Below are positions 50,001 to 64,000 of a stretch of DNA of 64,000 nt, piece by piece. The translations under genes were made by a program, and so were the position numbers. Source of the stretch: Acestrorhynchus altus (taxonomy: Eukaryota > Chordata > Actinopteri > Characiformes > Acestrorhynchidae); the NCBI GenBank assembly GCA_034509495.1, contig CM067514.1:7466259-7530258 (forward strand). The letters are read 5' to 3'. Below the pieces are notes generated by a model. It had not been told where the DNA came from. It searched no databases and saw only the letters and a list, made by a program, of their open reading frames with translations. The first letter of the stretch is position 1; each line of letters begins with the position of its first letter.

Positions 50001-50225
50001 GTTTCAGCTGAAGTGGAGAGAGTCAGCTACACTGATCCCGCTCTGCCTCGATCCCTCATCCAACCCGCCCGTCTGAGGCAGCCTGCTGACTCTCCGCCCG
50101 CCTCCGCTTCAGCCCGCCGACAAGAGCGAGCCGCGACGGACCGCTGAACGTCCACTTTTCCCGAAAACAGCCTCAAACGATGAGATCCTGAGCAGACGCC
50201 GCTTCGCTTCCGGCTCAATCACATG
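49640..50225. promoter_or_regulatory. CpG island at the aph1b promoter
   Basis: A sharp rise in CG dinucleotides and GC content relative to the AT-rich surroundings. It covers the aph1b first exon, its probable 5' UTR (50001 to about 50220) and the start of intron 1. This is the usual picture for a housekeeping vertebrate promoter. No TATA box stands out. ORFs read through it are by-products of the composition. Confidence 0.7.
49888..50000 (-). CDS. aph1b: aph1b exon 1
   Basis: Residues 1-37 plus two bases: MTTAVFFGCTFIAFGPAIAL, then FLFTIARDPLRVIFLIA. This is TM1 and the start of TM2. Donor GTGAGT read on the minus strand. Confidence 0.96.
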
Positions 50226-50233
50226 AGTGAGCG

Positions 50234-50577
50234 CCTCTTAAAGGCACAGTCAGCCCGTTAACCCACGGTCCTAGAGGCACCCCCACCCTGCATACTTTAG
50301 AGCTTTCCCTGCACCTTTTAAAGGCACAGTCAGCAGCTTAAACCCACGGTCCTAGAGGCACCACACCCTGCATACTTTAGAGCTTTCCCTGCACCTCTTA
50401 ACGGCATAGTCAGCCCCTTAACCCACGGTCCTAGAGGCATCCCCGCCCTGCATACTTTAGAGCTTTCCCTGCACCTCTTAAAAGCACAGTCAGCCCTTTA
50501 ACCCCCAGTCCTAGAGGCACCCTGCCCTGCATACTCTAGAGCGTTCCCTGTGCCTCTTAAAAGCACAGTCAGCCACT
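50234..50577. repeat. Minisatellite, 80-bp unit, about 4.3 copies
   Basis: Units begin with CCTCTTAAAGGCACAGTCAG or a close variant at 50234, 50314, 50394, 50474 and 50553, so the period is 80, 80, 80 and 79 bp. Each unit also carries GGTCCTAGAGGCA and CTGCATACTTTAGAGC. Copies differ by only a few bases. The array abuts the CpG island about 230 bp upstream of the aph1b start codon. Confidence 0.95.
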
Positions 50578-50579
50578 GA

Positions 50580-51280
50580 CCCAGATAATCAGCTGATTAC
50601 CCTTACTGAGTTGATAAAAAACCACTAGAATGTCTAGTGCAGGGGGTTCTCAGGTCCAGTGTTGGGAACCACTGTTCCTAACCTTTCTTTAAGAAGATAT
50701 TTTCTACTTGCGCACTTTTAACAGTTTTCTTATTTGAAAGAACAAATTCAAGAATAGTCTTAGGATGAAACTGATGAGCCAAGTTGATTATTTTTGTGTC
50801 TTACTCAAATAAACAATAAATAACTAATAAATAACCCATATAACTCCCACAACCTTCGCATGTGTTTTTCTTGACAATGCCCACTGGATGTCAGAGTCTC
50901 CACTTGCATTCAGATTTTAGAAGGTTGGACTCTGACCTTCAGCTACTGGCCTGAAGGCCTTATTAGTATGAGATGAAAATAGTCCTGTAAGCAGCTACTG
51001 CAGAACAGGCTGGAGGTCAGCTTTGAGAATAATGACAGCTTACAGTATTGTAGAATTGTGGTTCATTTTACTACCTCAGCTGACAGGGTTTACTGAGCCT
51101 GTAGCCCGTTTACTAAACTGAAAAGCTCAGGAAATCCATGCGTCACACAGCCACTGTGAGGTTCCAGAGGCTAAAATAAGGTTAGTGAATAAGATGCATT
51201 GATTGTAAGAGCCTGTGGTTCTCGAAAAGCTATACTTTCAAACGTTTCATGCATGTCTTGGAAATACATGAGACAGAAAC
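50580..51280. other. Intergenic, unassigned
   Basis: Nothing recognisable between the minisatellite and the next SINE head. Confidence 0.4.
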
Positions 51281-51284
51281 ACAG

Positions 51285-51385
51285 AAGCCGCTCCTGTGGC
51301 TTTGTGGTAGATGCTGCACTGGTTCTGCTCAGTACATCAGTGGTTCAAACCCCAATCAAGAGCTCCTTGGCAAATTGTCAGTTGA
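51285..51385 (+). repeat. tRNA-like SINE head
   Basis: CTTTGTGGTAGATGCTGCAC and GTGGTTCAAACCCCAATCAA are A- and B-box-like. Confidence 0.5.
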
Positions 51386-52019
51386 AGTCAATGAAAGATT
51401 TTATTCCAAACCAATTTTGAGAATTTCTGTCCCACATAGCAATGAATCTGAGGTCCATATTTGAGATTTGGCTCAAATAGGTCTGCTATCTGCGATTGGC
51501 TCACTGATCATGAAAATTTGAGAAGAACAGATTGCATTATGTCCAAAAGTAAAAACAAATGAGTGCAATGACATGCAATCACACAAACCTTACAGTCAAG
51601 GTCAGACTATCTGAACCAGTCACAGATCCTGGCGTAAGACTACAAACATGAGCACCCTGGGAGTATTGAATATGAAACTGCACTTTTGTTGCTGATCTAC
51701 AGAAACTGACAGCTAAAATGGTGTAGCGTCAACCTGGCATTACATCTGCATATCATAGACGTCACCTGTTATTCCTTCCCTCTCCAGTACCACCACATCT
51801 CCATCAAAGCTAGTGACTGATCCTGGTGTAAGAAACAGCCTGGCAATGCTTTGTTCATAAAGTCTAGCAATGAACATTTTATAGGAAGATTATGTTGAAG
51901 ATTGAAAGCTCAGCCAAGAACAGGCCCTCAAACGTCCATCCCTCCAGAGATCCTTGTTTAGGACACTCCAGAGTATGAACAGAAAGACCACTTGGAACTT
52001 CCAAGGTGAAATATCCCAA

Positions 52020-52200
52020 CTCATCAGTCAGATCTTGTGGTTCAGCAGTATAGGCTGCTGGTTACTGAATACGAGAGATAAAAGTCCAAAAAAAAAAACT
52101 TGACTGTAATGAGATCCTGTGGCTCACTGGTAGCTGCTATGCATCCACAGTCTGGAGGTTATCAGTTCAAGCCCTGATCAGGATGTCAAGATTGCAGTTG
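52020..52200 (+). repeat. tRNA-like SINE heads, two close copies
   Basis: CTTGTGGTTCAGCAGTATAG at about 52033, and CTGTGGCTCACTGGTAGCTG with ATCAGTTCAAGCCCTGATCA at about 52115-52180. Confidence 0.5.
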
Positions 52201-52369
52201 GTAAGAGACCAGGAAGGCCTGAGTGCAAAACCCAGACCAGGGGGGGTAAATGGCTGGGGCTCCCCCTGGGGCTTCCAGAGAGATGAGAAGCAGGGGTTAT
52301 GAGGCTGAGAACAAAGGGTTTGACTTAGTTTAGGCACAAGCCTATCACCCCACCTTTGGGGTTGCCTTT

Positions 52370-52470
52370 TGAAGAGCTGCTGCTTCTTCAGATTTGAACC
52401 AGCAACCTCAGAGTCCTGAGGCAAGGCTTTTCCCTCAAAGCCACCAAGTCTCACACTAACCAACCCCTTT
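52370..52470 (-). repeat. tRNA-like SINE head, minus orientation
   Basis: Plus-strand GATTTGAACCAGCAACCTCA is an inverted B box, and AAAGCCACCAAG an inverted A box. Confidence 0.5.
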
Positions 52471-52479
52471 TTTAGGGGA

Positions 52480-54380
52480 CTTATGATGAACACAGAAAAC
52501 CAGTCATTGATTTTCAGCTAAATTCTTAAACTCTGACAAATCAGGTGTGTTCTGATGAAAATCATGCCCTCACACAAACATTCCTTCCTGAAGTGCTGAG
52601 AGTCTGCAACGGTTATGGACACAAGTAGAAAGGACATCACTCAAACCGTTGAGGTGTTGATTTGGGATTGTGAGTTTCACAAGTATTGGCATTTTGTTGT
52701 TGTCATCTCGTTCCCAGTTGGCTGGTTGGTTGTGGTTGATTGAGTACATGATGTAAGTCTCATTCAACAGCCGTTTTAAGAGGTTTATCTTGAACATTGA
52801 AAGCCAGTCATTGGTTTCCAGGTAAATTCTGAAACTTTGGGCAAACCAGATGTGTTCTGTTCAAAATCAAACAATGCACAGAAGTAGAAAGACATCGCAA
52901 AAAAACTTGTCAAACTTGTCCCAGTTTGTGATTCTCAAGTTCATAAGCTGAGTTTCTCTCCAAACTCACAGATACGGACCTGCATTTACACCTGCTTTAG
53001 TCTTCAACCCTACTTTATTCATCACTGTTTTTTATTCTGGTACACTAGACTCTCCCCTTTTGTCAGGATCAATATTCACAAGGTCAATCTAGGTTTTTAA
53101 AAATGGTTTTAAAATTAAACAGCAGGTTTGGTTTGGGTTCAGATAAAATTTCATTGGGTTGCTGTTTTTGCCTTTTCCTAAAGTTGTGATACAAGGTTTG
53201 TTCAGACAATGAGGTAATCTCACTACACATAGTACATTAATGAATAAAACATAATACTCCAGTTCTGAAATAGGTTTAGGTCATTGATTGGTTCTCAAAA
53301 TTAGATGGATACACCCCTAAAACAAAGGTTATAAAAAAGGTCTGCCCTACTCAAATACACACGCTTTCCTTGTTAAATGACTGTTTTTTGAAACAGGTGG
53401 GTTTAAGCAGGGCACAGAGTAAACATTGCTGTACACCAGCTATTCAGGACTGGAGTTGTGCACTCTCGTTCTAAGGCAGTGGTGGGGAACTCAAAGTCCT
53501 GAATCATGCTTCCTGATGGTCCCCAGGTTCTGTTCCAGGTTCACGTTCGCAGGTAGTTTATATACTCTGCCATCTTCTCACTTCGGTTCACTGACGTTGG
53601 ACAGCATCATCTGTTGAAGTAACCTGTGCTGTATCATTGGTTCCACTTAAAAATGGGATGGTTTGCTAAAAAGGATTCAAGGTCCAGACTTGAAGAACCC
53701 TGATCAAGAATATTTGAAGTGCTTTTGGGAATTTCACACACCTTGAATCTCAGTTGGAATTACCTGAAGATATTTCCTGCATCACTGTGGGCCTTGGCCA
53801 ACAGGTTCTGCCGCAAGCGTTCTGGGATTACCTGAGGTCAATTTTTCCCTCTTATAAATTGAAGATGTTAATGATGATGATTTTGAAACAGTCAGAATTT
53901 ATGGGAATTAATGTTTTGACAACAGCATGACAAGATAAACCTCAAAAGTATACAAACCACTCTTCAAATCTTAGAGTAACTTCAATGGAAATCCTGAAAA
54001 AGGTGGCTGGTAGGTGATTGCGAGTCTTTTGATGTATGATGTCATAAATAATGTCTGCTTGATTGTAATTCATGTGACATGACGTGAGCTCATATGGGGG
54101 CGGGCTTAAAAACAGTGCCAATGAGGCTGGTAGCCAGCATGCCAGCACTGCACTAGCGATTCTGGACAAGGGTTGTAGGTGGCAAGGCATATAGGAGCAG
54201 GCCAGTAGCAATTGTGGACGATGGCCATATCCAGTGCATGGCCATGATCAATGCTTCAGTTTGGGTAGCATCTTTTCCTGAAATGACAAAATGAAAAATT
54301 CTGAAACACAGATATAAAAGTAACACATAAAAACATAGTAGAATAGATTAAATTATATCAACGAGAAATTTGTGTCAACA
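52480..54380. other. Intergenic, unassigned
   Basis: CTAAATTCTTAAACTCTGA at 52521 and CAGGTAAATTCTGAAACTT at 52820 hint at a decayed internal duplication. No gene. Confidence 0.35.
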
Positions 54381-54399
54381 GGACTGAGTGTAACTGTGC

Positions 54400-55170
54400 T
54401 TCCCTTGCTGCCCTATAAAAAAAGCTTTCAGAGGCTACTTTTGGGTAGTGTACCTCTTGGTGAGATGTTGTTGACTTCTAGACATGTTTCTACGAAACGA
54501 TGTGCAGAAATTTTGCCCGGTTAACAGACTTTGAGAGGGGGTGCATCACTGGACTGAAAAAAGGAGGATGTTTTTCTAAACAAAGGAATTTTGGTGTCAG
54601 CGCAAATTGCATGTCCTACCAATGACAGCCAGCCACCAACATAATGGTGTTGTGAATGAGAAACACTGACTGCTACAGACTGAAACCATATTCATCTGTT
54701 CGAGATCCGATGAACACCAAATTTTAGCATAGGTTCCAATCCTGCCTTTATCACATACGATAGTCTGTCAGCCTTAGTAGTGATATGAGACGATATGTGC
54801 AGGACATCCTGTGACTATGTGTTGCCTTCCAAAGCAAGTCTTCCAAATTTTGGAATTTTTCAGCAGGATAATGCTCGCCCACACCGAGCAAAGGTTTCAC
54901 AGGATCATCTCTGCCAGATTGCAACACTTTCTTGACCTGCCTGGTTGCAAGATTTATTGCCAATCAAGCATTTATGGGACCAGCCAAGACGTCAGCTTTG
55001 GCAATCTATGAATGTGCTGGATCTACAGGCCCAGCTGCGACATCTGCAGGTAAATATGCCACAGAATGCCATATGGAACCTGTATGCCTCCATGCTAAAC
55101 TGTATCTTGTATCTCCAACAGCTGTTTCTCGGTGCACTATTTTCTGAGTGTATGTAAATTACAAGGATGT
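54400..55170 (+). mobile_element. Tc1-like relic family F, longest copy
   Basis: A 5' segment with CTTTTGGGTAGTGTACCTCT is followed by transposase remnants in shifting frames: QQDNARPHRAKV (the second Asp of the DDE triad), LLPIKHLWDQ and NVLDLQAQLRHLQ. Several frameshifts and stops. Confidence 0.75.
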
Positions 55171-55959
55171 GTAACAGTAGAGGAGGCGGGGGATAGGGTG
55201 AGATGGAGGCAGATGATCCGCTGTGGCGACCTCTAAGAGAGCAGCCGAAAGGTGATGATGTAAATTGAAAGGATGAAATGCTTTGCATCTCATTTACCAT
55301 ATTAAAATCAAAGGTATCCATGTGTCAGAGAATTTGTAAGTTTCTGTATACGACTTCACCGTGAACAGGCCTGTGCAAGCCATCTGAGGAGAGCTTTCAA
55401 GCAATTCACCCAGACAGATTGTCCCGTAGATCATGCTCTTTTGACCCCTGAATCCCTCGCAGACAAGACCACACTCAGGGTTACGTTCCCCTCACAGCAG
55501 ACGCCAACAAAAACTGACCTTCCTGGTTTCTGAAAGAGTTCAAAAACATCTCCAAGGTTGCAATGTGTGTAAAGGTGTCCACGTGTGCATGGAGAGCTGC
55601 ACATCTCCTCCAGAGAACTCTGGTCACTGGGGTCCACTCTGCAGTGTATGAGGTCCAGAACTGTTCCATTTGACTTCATTGACTGAAGGGTATATATGTA
55701 CACAAGAGTGATGTGCAAAAATGCTGCCCCCTTCTGGAGGTTCTCTGTAATTGTATTTTTTGGTGTTACCTTATCAAATACAAAGCACTTATGACTGAAT
55801 TGATTTAAAGTTCAAAGACATCCTACATGCAGATCAGCCCTGTGAAAAGCAAACTGCCCCTTTAGCAACCTGAATACAGGAACCAAATGGCAGTGATGAA
55901 AATACTGAGCTGATTGAATACAGCCAGGCCTGCAGATGGTCAACCTCGCTTGTACAACT

Positions 55960-56235
55960 GATCTAGACCTTGCAAAAAGTATTGCCAAGAAGAATAGGAC
56001 TATCTGGAGCAGATAAACAAACAATGTATTGGCACAATGCCCACTGCCAAACATGGGCTCAGCATTGGGCTGTGGAGTAGTGGAATGGTGTTCTCTGGAA
56101 TTATGGACCTCTGTCCCGTATTTATGGGACTAGTTATGGGAGAGTTGTGGATGAGGTAGGGTGGTGATTGTCCAACATTTGATCTCACTAACACTGCTCT
56201 TGCGTTGACTCGAGAGTTCTCATAAAGTTCTACTA
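55960..56235 (-). mobile_element. MITE family A copy 11, partial
   Basis: GGACTATCTGGAGCAGATAA, TGTGGAGTAGTGGAATGGTG and GGTGGTGATTGTCCAACATT match the family interior; both ends are missing or diverged. Confidence 0.65.
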
Positions 56236-56249
56236 CCTTGTCCATGCCA

Positions 56250-57140
56250 TGGTGTGTATTTACAGTTAATCTGCCTCAATTAAACTGCAGGCCAGGTTTT
56301 TCCGAGAGGCTAAAATCACCATGTCGGAATATAATCTCAGTATAAGAATAGGCAGGATATTTGGATAGTCTACATCACTGTATCAGAGGATAAAGTTAAA
56401 GTAACTGATGTGATTAAAAATCTTATCCTCAACTCTGGATAATAACCATAAGCTCGGATTGTAAAAATGCAAACCCAGAAAAAAGTAAATGATCATGAAG
56501 ACCTGAAGGGTTAGTGCATGCAAAGTGCAACACTCAACAGAATGCTAGTCTATCTTGAAGATACTGGCAGCTATGGCAATTGCTAATCAGTCAGGTGGTT
56601 TGCAAAAGTGTTACTATGGCATAGCTGTTGCTTGGTACAGTGTTGTTTTGTGGTTGCTATGGTAATATGCTGTTGCTATGGTAATGGGTTGGTTGATAAG
56701 TTGTCACTAAGCAGCTTCTAAGGGTTTGATAGGCTGTATATAAGCCTGAATCAGAAAAATTTGGAATTTGTGTTAAGGTCTCAAAAAATGCATTGCAAAA
56801 TACAACCATAATAAAGGCCTCAATGAACAGTTTCAAGTTACAATCCTAAGAAAAGACAATTTAACATAGATGGCAAAAAAGTTAACTGTCCATTATGATT
56901 GCTTTGCACTATTATTATATGATCAAGAATCAATATAGCATAACTTTGACTCTAAATATGCTATATAATTAAATCCTATACTAATTAAAGCAGATTTTTG
57001 TAGTTATATTTGTGCACTTCAGATCTTTTTCTCCCTTCATGAAACTATACACAACACATTTTCAATGACAAACACCTTTGCTCAAATTGTGCAGATACAC
57101 TACACCCATCTAGAGTGGGTCAGTAGGAAACTCATGCAAT
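56250..57140. repeat. Intergenic with GTTGCTATGG repeats
   Basis: The repeat words cluster at 56570-56695 and include two exact GTTGCTATGGTAAT copies at 56653 and 56672. The rest is AT-rich without a gene. Confidence 0.6.
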
Positions 57141-57145
57141 CTAGA

Positions 57146-57474
57146 TCAGTGGTTCTCGGTCGTGGTCCTGGAATGCCATTGCCATACTTGTTTTAGGTCA
57201 ACCCTGGTCCTGGAGTGGCAGCTTCTAGCAGTTTGCTGCTCTCCTGCTCTAACCGACCTTCTAAACCTGGTGATTAACAGGCGAGTTGAATCAGGCGTGC
57301 TTCAGAAGTACCCCTGTTATAGAACTAACTCTAACCCTAATTCCAACACACCTGATCCAACTAATAAACTAACTGACGAGCCCTTGCGGAGATGAGCTGG
57401 CCGTTAAAGCAGGAGAACTCTGAAACTAACAGGTCAGTGGTCCTCCAGGACCAGGATTGAGAACCACTGACCTA
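57146..57474. mobile_element. Palindromic MITE family H, fullest copy
   Basis: The left arm TCAGTGGTTCTCGGTCGTGG pairs with the right arm GGACCAGGATTGAGAACCAC. The interior has AACACACCTGATCCAACT. About 330 bp, just downstream of the cd82 poly(A) site. Confidence 0.7.
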
Positions 57475-57516
57475 CATCATTGCAAATAAAGGCAACTACA
57501 AACTGTGTGAGTTCAA

Positions 57517-58902
57517 TTTATTGTAACAGATAGAATTTAACAGAGGTACATCTAGTTTAACAGTCATACTGTGTGAAAATTACTTGGTCAAAGACTGTAT
57601 TCAAAATTTCTCAAAGGTTTAAACAGACATTTCTTGTACCATAAAAAGGAAGAATTTTTATTTTCAATCAAAATTAAAATGATTTACTTTGCAGGACCAT
57701 TTCTGCTCCACTTTCCCCTTTTACAAAGAAAATAGTGTCCCGACCACGTGGTCTCAAATGCATTTCCTTTCTTCAAACACACAAAGATTAAAAATCCCTG
57801 ATCTAGAATAAGCAGAAGAACTGAAACGAGATTAACAGATTTTCTGAGTATGCTTATTTTTTCTCTTTAAAAGAAATGCAGAATGCATCTACGGAGGTCA
57901 CAGTCAAGTTAGAAAATAAAGATCTTGAAGGTTCTACTTTCAAAATATAACACACGGAAAGGAATCGTAAGCCTGTTCAGATAGAGAAGCAGTGTTTGGA
58001 GAAGCAGTCAGATTAGGAGGGAAGCATTAAATTGGTAGAGAAATCAGGACTGTAGTCAGCTTTGAGGGGGTTTATAGGGCAGTTTGATTCTCTTCACATC
58101 TCCTTAACAATACTGACCAAATCAAAAGCTTTAAAACATTAAAAACCAAAAATAATAAGCCCAAAACACCGTCTGTACACAAAAAAAAACAAACTGCATT
58201 GGAAACATCTTAACAACTTAAAAGAGCAGAAAGGTTTTAACCTTGAACCCGACATGCTAAAGTAATGCACTGCTAAAAGTATATACAAACTAATAAAAAC
58301 AAACACAACCAAAACACTAATGTACAGATAAAAAAAATCATGCAATAGATGTTAGCGACGAGTCTGACTGCTGTAAATAGTAAACAAAAAAGCAAGATCA
58401 ACAGCCTCAGCATGAAGAGTGGCAGTGTGAAGAGTATAGACAATACAGAGCTGCTGTAGAACCAGTCTTAAACCTCTTGTTCCTTCAAGTTGGCAGCTCC
58501 CATGTTCCACCATCCTGGCTCTGGGTCACAATACTTCTGACAGCACCTCAGAAACGGCACTGAATAGAGACCTAGCTAAAGACGGTCCTTAAAACTGTAA
58601 ACAGGAAAGCACACATTCTACCTAAATTGCTGGATTCTAATGTCATTTCAGAAATTAACAATAAAAAACAAGAAAACTGCAGACTTAGTGGTGCACCCCA
58701 AGGGTTTAAATTAATTCTCACTGGTCCCAATATGTTGTACCAAAAATAAGAGAATTTCTGCTATCCATTCAATGACATTTCTAATCCAGAGTAAAGCTTA
58801 CTTTTACGTTTTGGGTGCATAATTCCATTTTTTGAAACAAGTAAACTAAAGAGAATCAATAGATTTTGCGTGAGCATGTGCATATACATCTGTCTATCCT
58901 CC
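57517..58902 (-). other. cd82: cd82 3' UTR with poly(A) signal
   Basis: Non-coding, non-repetitive, A-rich on the plus strand. On the minus strand an AATAAA lies at 57522-57517, giving a 3' UTR of about 1.4 kb. A palindromic MITE begins just beyond it. Other hexamers cannot be excluded. Confidence 0.55.
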
Positions 58903-63547
<4,645 letters not shown>

Positions 63548-64000
63548 CTGTCAAACAGAAGACAGAGAGGGGAGAAAAAAAACGGAGCCTGAGCACAAAG
63601 CTCTTACATCATACGCTTTTGAAGTCAGTTCAGTTTTACTGTTACTTGTTGATGTCTGTTTGATCAAACACTCTAGTCTAATTGAGATTGTTTTCTCGTG
63701 GTTAACCAAATATCTGTTCATGAGCTCTGATCACAAGATTTTCCATGCAAAAATGCATGATCTGGAATAAGTGCTGAGACACTGACAGGAGTTTTTATGA
63801 AAAGCTATTCGAAAACCCATAGACAGGAATATGGAGTTTAACCCCACCAACAACAAACTAACTCAGATTAGTCTCCGTAAACAGATTAAGTAGAGCATTT
63901 TATATACTGTGCTTCTCAGCACATGGCAAACTCCACTCGGTAACCTGGTTTGACATCGCAGCTGAGCTGGTGTTGTTTTTAAACCTCTTCATTTTTTAAT

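Noticed and set aside
49656..50218. Separate small genes in the CpG island (64 and 63 codons, minus strand)
   Set aside because: GC-rich sequence is naturally poor in stops; these overlap the aph1b intron 1 start and 5' UTR.
50234..50577. CRISPR array
   Set aside because: The whole 80-bp unit repeats with no unique spacers, and the genome is a vertebrate's.

Overview
This 64 kb window is vertebrate genomic DNA, almost certainly from a teleost fish. The evidence is three spliced protein genes of clear vertebrate families, large introns with GT-AG borders, a CpG-rich promoter, long dinucleotide microsatellites, and dense decayed Tc1/mariner-type transposons, MITE-like elements, tRNA-derived SINE heads and LINE tails of the kind common in fish. 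An otophysan such as a characiform or catfish is my guess from the repeat types; the sequence does not prove it.

Layout. 1-7.6 kb is repeat-rich upstream DNA, with a 391-base N gap inside a TG microsatellite. 7.6-32.4 kb holds dok4 on the + strand: eight coding exons, 331 residues, with PH and PTB domains. Its introns are packed with Tc1 elements, MITEs and LINE relics. 32.4-45 kb is mostly transposon debris. Within it lies one decayed class A GPCR (38.74-39.56 kb, three frameshifts) and one orphan exon-like segment (37.24 kb). 45.4-50.0 kb is aph1b on the - strand: six exons, 258 residues, complete, with its CpG-island promoter at 49.6-50.2 kb and an 80-bp minisatellite just upstream. 50.6-57.1 kb is intergenic, with SINE heads and a Tc1 relic. 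57.5-64 kb holds the 3' part of a CD82-type tetraspanin on the - strand: three 3' coding exons plus the 3' UTR. Its 5' exons lie beyond the window.

The three genes are not an operon-like unit. Dok4 is a cytoplasmic adaptor, Aph1b is a membrane subunit of gamma-secretase, and Cd82 is a tetraspanin. I found no CRISPR array, no rRNA or functional tRNA gene, and no new multi-gene system. The points most worth a second look are a 250-bp near-perfect palindrome in a cd82 intron, the GPCR pseudogene, nested and truncated transposon copies, the minisatellite at the aph1b promoter, and blocks of X-box-like GTTGCTATGG repeats.
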